Positions 59,261-64,000 of a DNA stretch of 64,000 bases are shown piece after piece. The stretch comes from Cavia porcellus. Taxonomy: Eukaryota; Chordata; Mammalia; Rodentia; Caviidae. Location: positions 18,505,501 to 18,569,500 of the forward strand of contig NW_026947492.1 in assembly GCF_034190915.1 (NCBI RefSeq). The letters are read 5' to 3'. The notes below the pieces were generated by a model. That model was given only the letters and a program-made list of their open reading frames with translations. It ran no database searches and was not told the DNA's origin. The position numbers and the translations under genes were made by a program. Each line of letters starts with the position of its first letter. Within the stretch, counting starts at the first letter, position 1.

Positions 59261-59779
59261 ATTTTCATGTTTCAAGTGTTATTCCAAGGCTCCCTGTGGG
59301 CCTGTTGAAAATCCATTTTTAAGCCCTTGGCTCCTGGGACTCTAGCTGCCCAGTTCTCAGGATTAAGAGAGGGTCACTGGGAGTGAGGCAGGCAGGCCCA
59401 AGCCCTGCAGGGCTGTGCAAGTTTGGCAGGAAGCTATAAAGTTCCTTGGCTAGTGGGAGCAATGATCCCAAACCTCCAGGCTCAAAATGTTGCAAGACAC
59501 TCACCTCAGGCTGCCCAGTTTCCAGAATTGAGAGCACAGTCAGGGCCACATCCCCAGAGCCAGCTGAACACAGCAGGAAGCTGAGAAGTTGGTGCGGGCA
59601 GGCCCAAGACCTTCTTATCTGGTCTCATGCAGCAGGAAGCCATGAAGTTCCTTGGTCTGCAGGAGCAAGGATGTTAAACCCCTGGGGTTGGGATGGTGCA
59701 AGGATATTCAGCACAGGCCACCTAGTCTCCAGAACTGAATGTGCCTGCAGGCCCAAATCCCTAGTGCTGGCCAAGCACT
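59261..59779 (-). repeat. 5' UTR of L1 copy D with two about 206-bp units
   Basis: GTTCCTTGG occurs at 59441 and 59647, with parallel AGGAAGC, CTCCAGG/CCCTGG and CCAGTTTCCAGAAT/CTAGTCTCCAGAACT wording around it. GC-rich, as expected of a monomeric L1 promoter. Confidence 0.65.
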
Positions 59780-61680
59780 GATGCCTATTAATCTTACATT
59801 GTTTCTCTTGGCATCATCTTAAAGCCATTGGATTGTCATTTAATGATGCTTTGTTATTTTTAAAAGTTCTATCCTTTCATGATCTCCAATTGTGACCCTG
59901 TCCTCAAGGTCTGAAATCTTACCCTCAGCTTCATTTAATTGGTTCTGCCAATGCTGAATGGAATTTCTTGTTTCTTGAATGTCTCTTTGAGTTTGCTTCA
60001 AAAATTCTGCTTGTTTTCTATATTGTTCATTCAAGGTTTCAATCAGTTTCCCATACTCCTATACTTTTTTCTCTATTTCTTCTTTCACTGTGCTTAGCAA
60101 CTCCTTTACTAAGTTTGTTATTTCCATCTTTATATGAGCTTACTTCTAATTTGATATCCTCTATAGTCTCATAGAGTTGTTGTTTTTTTTTTTTTTTGTT
60201 TTGTTTTGTTTTTGTTTGTTTGTTTCACTCACTCTCTTTTCAGAGATTTCTGGTGTGTTACATTTGAAGACCTCTACTTCAGTGTCTTCTGTACTTGCTC
60301 CTGATGGACTAGATGTTTGAGATTGTATTTTGCTTTTTTGTTTTGCCATTTTCCCCTTTTAACATTTTGTCCTTCAATGCCACTAGTGCCACTTGGGGTC
60401 CTAATATAAGGTTGATTTTTGCCCAGTGCTGGGTCCCTCAATGAAAAGATGGGCCAGCCACCTGACTTCCTGCTATGGGGCCTGTTGGGTGAGTCCTATA
60501 TTCTTCCTGGGCTGACAAGCCTAGTAGTACTGATGTAGGTCCACTTTTAGTTCCTGCTATTACTTTATCTTCAGGTTCTTCCAGGTCACCAAATCTCCCT
60601 GTCTATAGTGTTTGTGTTGGCTAAAGCCTTACTGTATCGCTATTGTGTGCCTGTGTATCTCATAAGCCCTTTTGTTTTTCTCCAAGTTGGCGGAGTCCTT
60701 ATTGGCACACTCCTCACCCTGCCTGATGTTTTCTGTGTGGAGAAAGGGGTCACCTACACTACTTCTATACTCACGAAGGTCTTACAATTAGTTGGAGGAA
60801 GCTTTACTACTGGCTCTATTTACTCACTGTACATTTTAAGGTACTTTTAGGAGTATAGTGACCACACTGACTGGAGCCTGCTGAAATCTTCTTTTTAGTG
60901 AGGAAGTTACTGAATCTCCCTTCAAGCTAGCACAGTTAATTCAGTGTATTCCAAGGTTCTGGGAGAAAGTGAGGGAGCTGAAGATTAATAGCAGTATTAG
61001 GCCCAAGAGGTAGGGAGTATCCCCAAAGGGCATCAGATTTCCTGGGTTTGGGCATCTGCTCGATGCAGGCCAATGTCACAGGGCACGGTGGCATTCTTTA
61101 TTGCTGACTGGAGTTCCACAGCAAGAAAGTGGCTGTGTGGGCCAAGGCCCAACAGCAGGGCCAGAGGAGTCATATAGGAAGCTGGAGGCAGTTTACGCCA
61201 AGGTACCAGGACGGTGTGTTGTTCCTCAGTCTTGGTTGGAATCACACCTGTTTCTGGGCTTTGAGCAATTTTTCAAAGCTTCCTTGGTGAACTGGGAATC
61301 ACCTGGCCCACTTTTGGCTCCCAAAGCAGACTGCTGGCATCTGCTTGCCATTGGAGCTTCCTGGGATTGGGCCTGCTGGGCCTGCATGGACTCTGTGTGT
61401 CCTTTGGTAATTTCAGACACAGGGCATGGTCTTACTGACTGAGAGCAAAGTTCGAAGGCTTCCCATGGCACTGGAATTAAACCTCCATGTGGTCAGGGCC
61501 CAGGACTGGATGCCAGGCTCTGCCTGCTGCTTGCAGTTCGTTGGGTGTGACCTAGTTAGACCAGAGCGTGGGTACCCAGATGTGTGGCGTGCTCTTACCG
61601 CCTGAGAACAGAGTTCCAAATTTTCCTGGTGCACTGAAATTCAACCCATCTGTGTGGTCCGGGTTCAGGGCCCAACTTAG
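59780..61680 (-). mobile_element. LINE-1 copy E, 5' part (5' UTR and ORF1 start)
   Basis: Minus strand: a 5' UTR from about 61680 to 60350, then ORF1 from ATG 60349 (MAKQKSKIQSQTSSPSG). A frameshift near 60160 follows, with a coiled-coil piece (60034-59840) and the last wording AKRNNVRL near 59790, where copy D begins. The middle of copy E (rest of ORF1, most of ORF2) is missing between 59780 and 49781, so copy D's arrival, or an earlier event, removed it. Confidence 0.7.
60528..61317 (-). repeat. L1 5' UTR segment, direct repeat of 62120-62932
   Basis: Starts AGCCTAGTAGTACTGATGTA and ends TCACCTGGCCCACTTTT. The second copy is at 62120-62932 with the same order and small indels. Confidence 0.85.
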
Positions 61681-61689
61681 TATTTTTAT

Positions 61690-62117
61690 TTTTAGCATTT
61701 TATTACAATTTTTAACATTCTATTAGAATATTTCCCCCCGAACATTCAACATATAAAAGGTTAGAAATACCAATATACAAAATCAATGAATACATAAGAT
61801 ATTGAGGTTTTCTCCCTTCAATAAAAGAAATAATTTTTTAGAATACATCTTACGTGGAGTAAAACTATGATACAGGGGGAAATTTGGGGGAAACATTAAG
61901 ATGATCTCAGAAATTGATTGTAAGTTTCAACCTGTTAACAGACTCTTAGACAAAGTCCAGTCAACTGTCCTGTGATTTTTCACCCACAATAATAACAATT
62001 TTATATATTATTGGTGGTTAGGTATTAATAAGTTCTTTTTGTAGTTTTTTCATATGTTCCTTTCTGTACAAATTATAACTATCTTGACTTCCTTCTACAT
62101 TCGCAATCTTTATTCCA
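61690..62117. repeat. Displaced continuation of the right duplication arm
   Basis: The reverse complement matches 9790-10190 (TTGTACAGAAAGGAAC/GTGTACAGAAAGGGAC, TCTAAGAGTCTG, GAGATCATCTTAA, GGTATTTCTAAC). Because left 10190 and 10195 are adjacent, the L1 block 48833-61680 has split the right arm here. No gene inside. Confidence 0.7.
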
Positions 62118-62119
62118 CA

Positions 62120-62932
62120 GCCTAGTAGTACTGATGTAGGTCAACTTTTAGTTCCTGCTATTACTTTATCTTCAGGTTATTCCAGGTCACCGAATCTCCC
62201 TGTCTATAGTGTTTGTGTTGGCTAAAGCCTTAATGTATCCCTATTGTGTGCCTGTGTATCTCATAAGCCTTTTGATTTTCTCCAAGTCGGCGGAGTCCTT
62301 ATTGGCACACTCCTCACCCTGCCTGAAGTTTTCTGTGTCCAGGAAGTGGCCACTCTTGCCACACTTACCAAGGTCTTACAATTAGTTGGAGGGAGCTTTA
62401 GTATTGGCCCTATTTACCGACTGTACATCTCTACTTTAGGGGCATACTGACCACACTGACAGGAGCCTGCTGATATATTCTTTTTGGTGAGGCAGTTACT
62501 GAATCTCCTTTCAAGCTAGCACAGTTAATCCGTTAATCCAATGTATTCCAAAGTTCTAGGAGAAAGTATGGAGCTGAATATCAATAGCAGTATTAGGTCC
62601 AGGAGTTAGGGAGTATCCACAAAGAGCCAGCAAATTTCCTGGATCCACGCTTCTGCTGGGTACAGACCAGTGTTCCAAGTCACAGCATGCCATTCCTTTT
62701 TGTTGACTGGAGTTTCACGGGAAGCAAGTGGCTGTGCAGGCCAAGGTCCAAGAGCAGCATATGTTCCCCAAGGCCAGAGGAGTCACTAAGGAAGCTGTAA
62801 GTGAATTGAGCCAAGGTCCCAGGGCAGTGTGGTATTCCTCCATCCGGGTTGGAGTCACACCTATTTCTGGGGTTTGAGCAATGTTTCAAAGCTTCCTTGG
62901 TGCACTGTGAATCACCTGGCCCACTTTTATTA
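62120..62932 (-). mobile_element. Second copy of the L1 5' UTR segment
   Basis: See 60528-61317. It directly follows the arm sequence on its left. On its right it is cut by an L1 3' end at 62933. Confidence 0.8.
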
Positions 62933-64000
62933 TATTTTTTTTAATTTTATTTAAAAGGAAAAAGAGAAAAACACAAAACAAAAGAAAGCAGTGTAAGGGT
63001 ACACGTAATACAGAACTACAAAAAAAAAAAAACAGTAAGAAATCACCTGTTAATAGATTACATATTATCATCTTAGAAATAGTTGCTCAAATCACAGTAT
63101 CAAAGCATACAAAGTGGACATTCAAACAGAGAGACTGCAAACAGCTGTGTTCAATGATCCAAAAACATTAATATAGTCAGCTATTTAACACCCCTAAACA
63201 CACTTGCTATTATATCCGTTAGAGCTCTTTTTTTTCCCCCTCTCTTTTTTACAACAAAATTTACACATTTTGGGTTTTATTACTCCTTAGTTCTTATTAC
63301 TTTTTGGGGGGGAGAGAATAAAGTTAAATATGGCAAAACAAAGCTGTCAGTCAAAACCAAGGATAGACCCAGCACATGATGTAAAACAGAGTACAAGGTT
63401 ATCAACAATGGTTATCAACGATGTCTCTTGTTTCCTTAAAAAGAATTGTCTATCTCATTAGATATTATAAAGTTGGACAAAAAGGTAGAGAACTAGACCA
63501 ATAAAACTTAGGCATTGTAAACATTACAGGACTTCCAAAGGAGACAATAGTCAAACCAGAATGGGCATCTTAGTGAATCTTATTGCCTTCAAAGTAGTTG
63601 CCTATACCCTCAAACTTGATACTATCATACAGAATGGAACAGAGTCTAATCAGTCAAAACAAGATTGCAGGAGTATTACAGGACTTCAAAACAAGTTAAC
63701 AGGAAATCAAAAAGAATTACTACTATATATCCTGCTAATTTTTTTAATTTTCCGTCTTAATTAAAACAAACATAAGAAATAACTATTTTTTTAAAGAATA
63801 AGGGGGAGATTGAGATAAAACAGGACATAACAATATAACAATACAGGTCAAAGCATGACTGTTTCAGCAATCTAGTGCTTCACCACCAAATAACCCGACT
63901 TAATAGTAGTTACCATAGTATCTGTCTTTTTCCTTGAAATATTTGGATAAAACTTCATATACTATAGCTTCAAATATTTCCATATCAAGAAGCCCAGAAT
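62933..64000 (-). mobile_element. LINE-1 copy F, 3' UTR (runs off window)
   Basis: A T-run-marked A tail at about 62933-62960, the terminal module, tandem units (63300-63730) and a shortened module a. Near 63985 it jumps to the CAAGAAGCCCAGAA wording seen at 51095-51110, so much of module a is deleted. That wording occurs in the autonomous L1 3' UTRs here but not in the ORF1-only elements, so the body right of the window is probably a normal L1. Confidence 0.75.

Larger units (their letters stand above)
49782..59779 (-). mobile_element. LINE-1 copy D, near full length, interrupted in ORF1
   Basis: Minus-strand L1: 5' UTR with about 206-bp units (59779-59261), ORF1 split into 59260-58796 and 55634-55051, ORF2 (55010-51232) and a long 3' UTR (51231-49782). 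An ORF1-only element sits in ORF1 at 55635-58795. The 3' UTR carries module a, the tandem units and the terminal module, about 1450 bp in all. It is the least damaged autonomous L1 in the window. Confidence 0.85.

Noticed and set aside
61101..61442. 113-codon frame in the L1 5' UTR segment
   Set aside because: GC-rich untranslated sequence duplicated at 62120-62932, where the frame is not kept.

Overview
The window is vertebrate nuclear DNA from a placental mammal, most likely a rodent. The evidence is an olfactory receptor (OR) family 8 locus, abundant LINE-1 (L1), a 7SL-derived B1-like SINE present in both copies of a duplication, and several tRNA-derived ID-like SINEs. The L1 subfamilies do not look like the mouse or rat ones I know, so a non-muroid rodent is plausible but not proven. 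I see no CRISPR, operon, rRNA or functional tRNA gene.

Layout. Positions 1-863 hold the 5' end of an endogenous retrovirus on the minus strand (483-bp LTR, primer-binding-site-like sequence, splice donor, open gag start), inserted into an L1. Positions 864-9265 are three plus-strand L1 pieces. From about 9790 to 23010 and from about 37690 to 48832 lie two arms of a large imperfect inverted duplication. The right arm seems to resume at 61690-62117 after a nested L1 block. Each arm carries an Or8a1-like receptor gene, a retrocopy of ZBTB14 joined to L1 sequence, a B1-like SINE and an ID-like SINE. The right receptor (41907-42836, plus) is intact. The left one (18698-19630, minus) has a nonsense codon at codon 24. 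The two genes point outward.

The spacer between the arms (23010-37690) holds microsatellites, a decayed Or8d-like pseudogene and a plus-strand L1 with a tandem-monomer promoter. That L1 is split by a 3.2-kb full-length element made only of an L1-type 5' UTR, ORF1 and a long 3' UTR, with a 15-bp target-site duplication (TSD).

From 48833 to 61680 a minus-strand L1 is nested with further L1s. It includes a second full-length ORF1-only element (55635-58795) with an 8-bp TSD. The window ends in a further L1 5' UTR repeat copy and an L1 3' end.

The only gene I would call functional is the receptor at 41907-42836. The main novelty candidates are the ORF1-only (HAL1-like) family, the L1-ZBTB14 chimera carried by both arms, the inverted OR duplication, and the retroviral copy with an open gag start. 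All homology was judged by eye, and boundaries marked approximate may be off by tens of bases.
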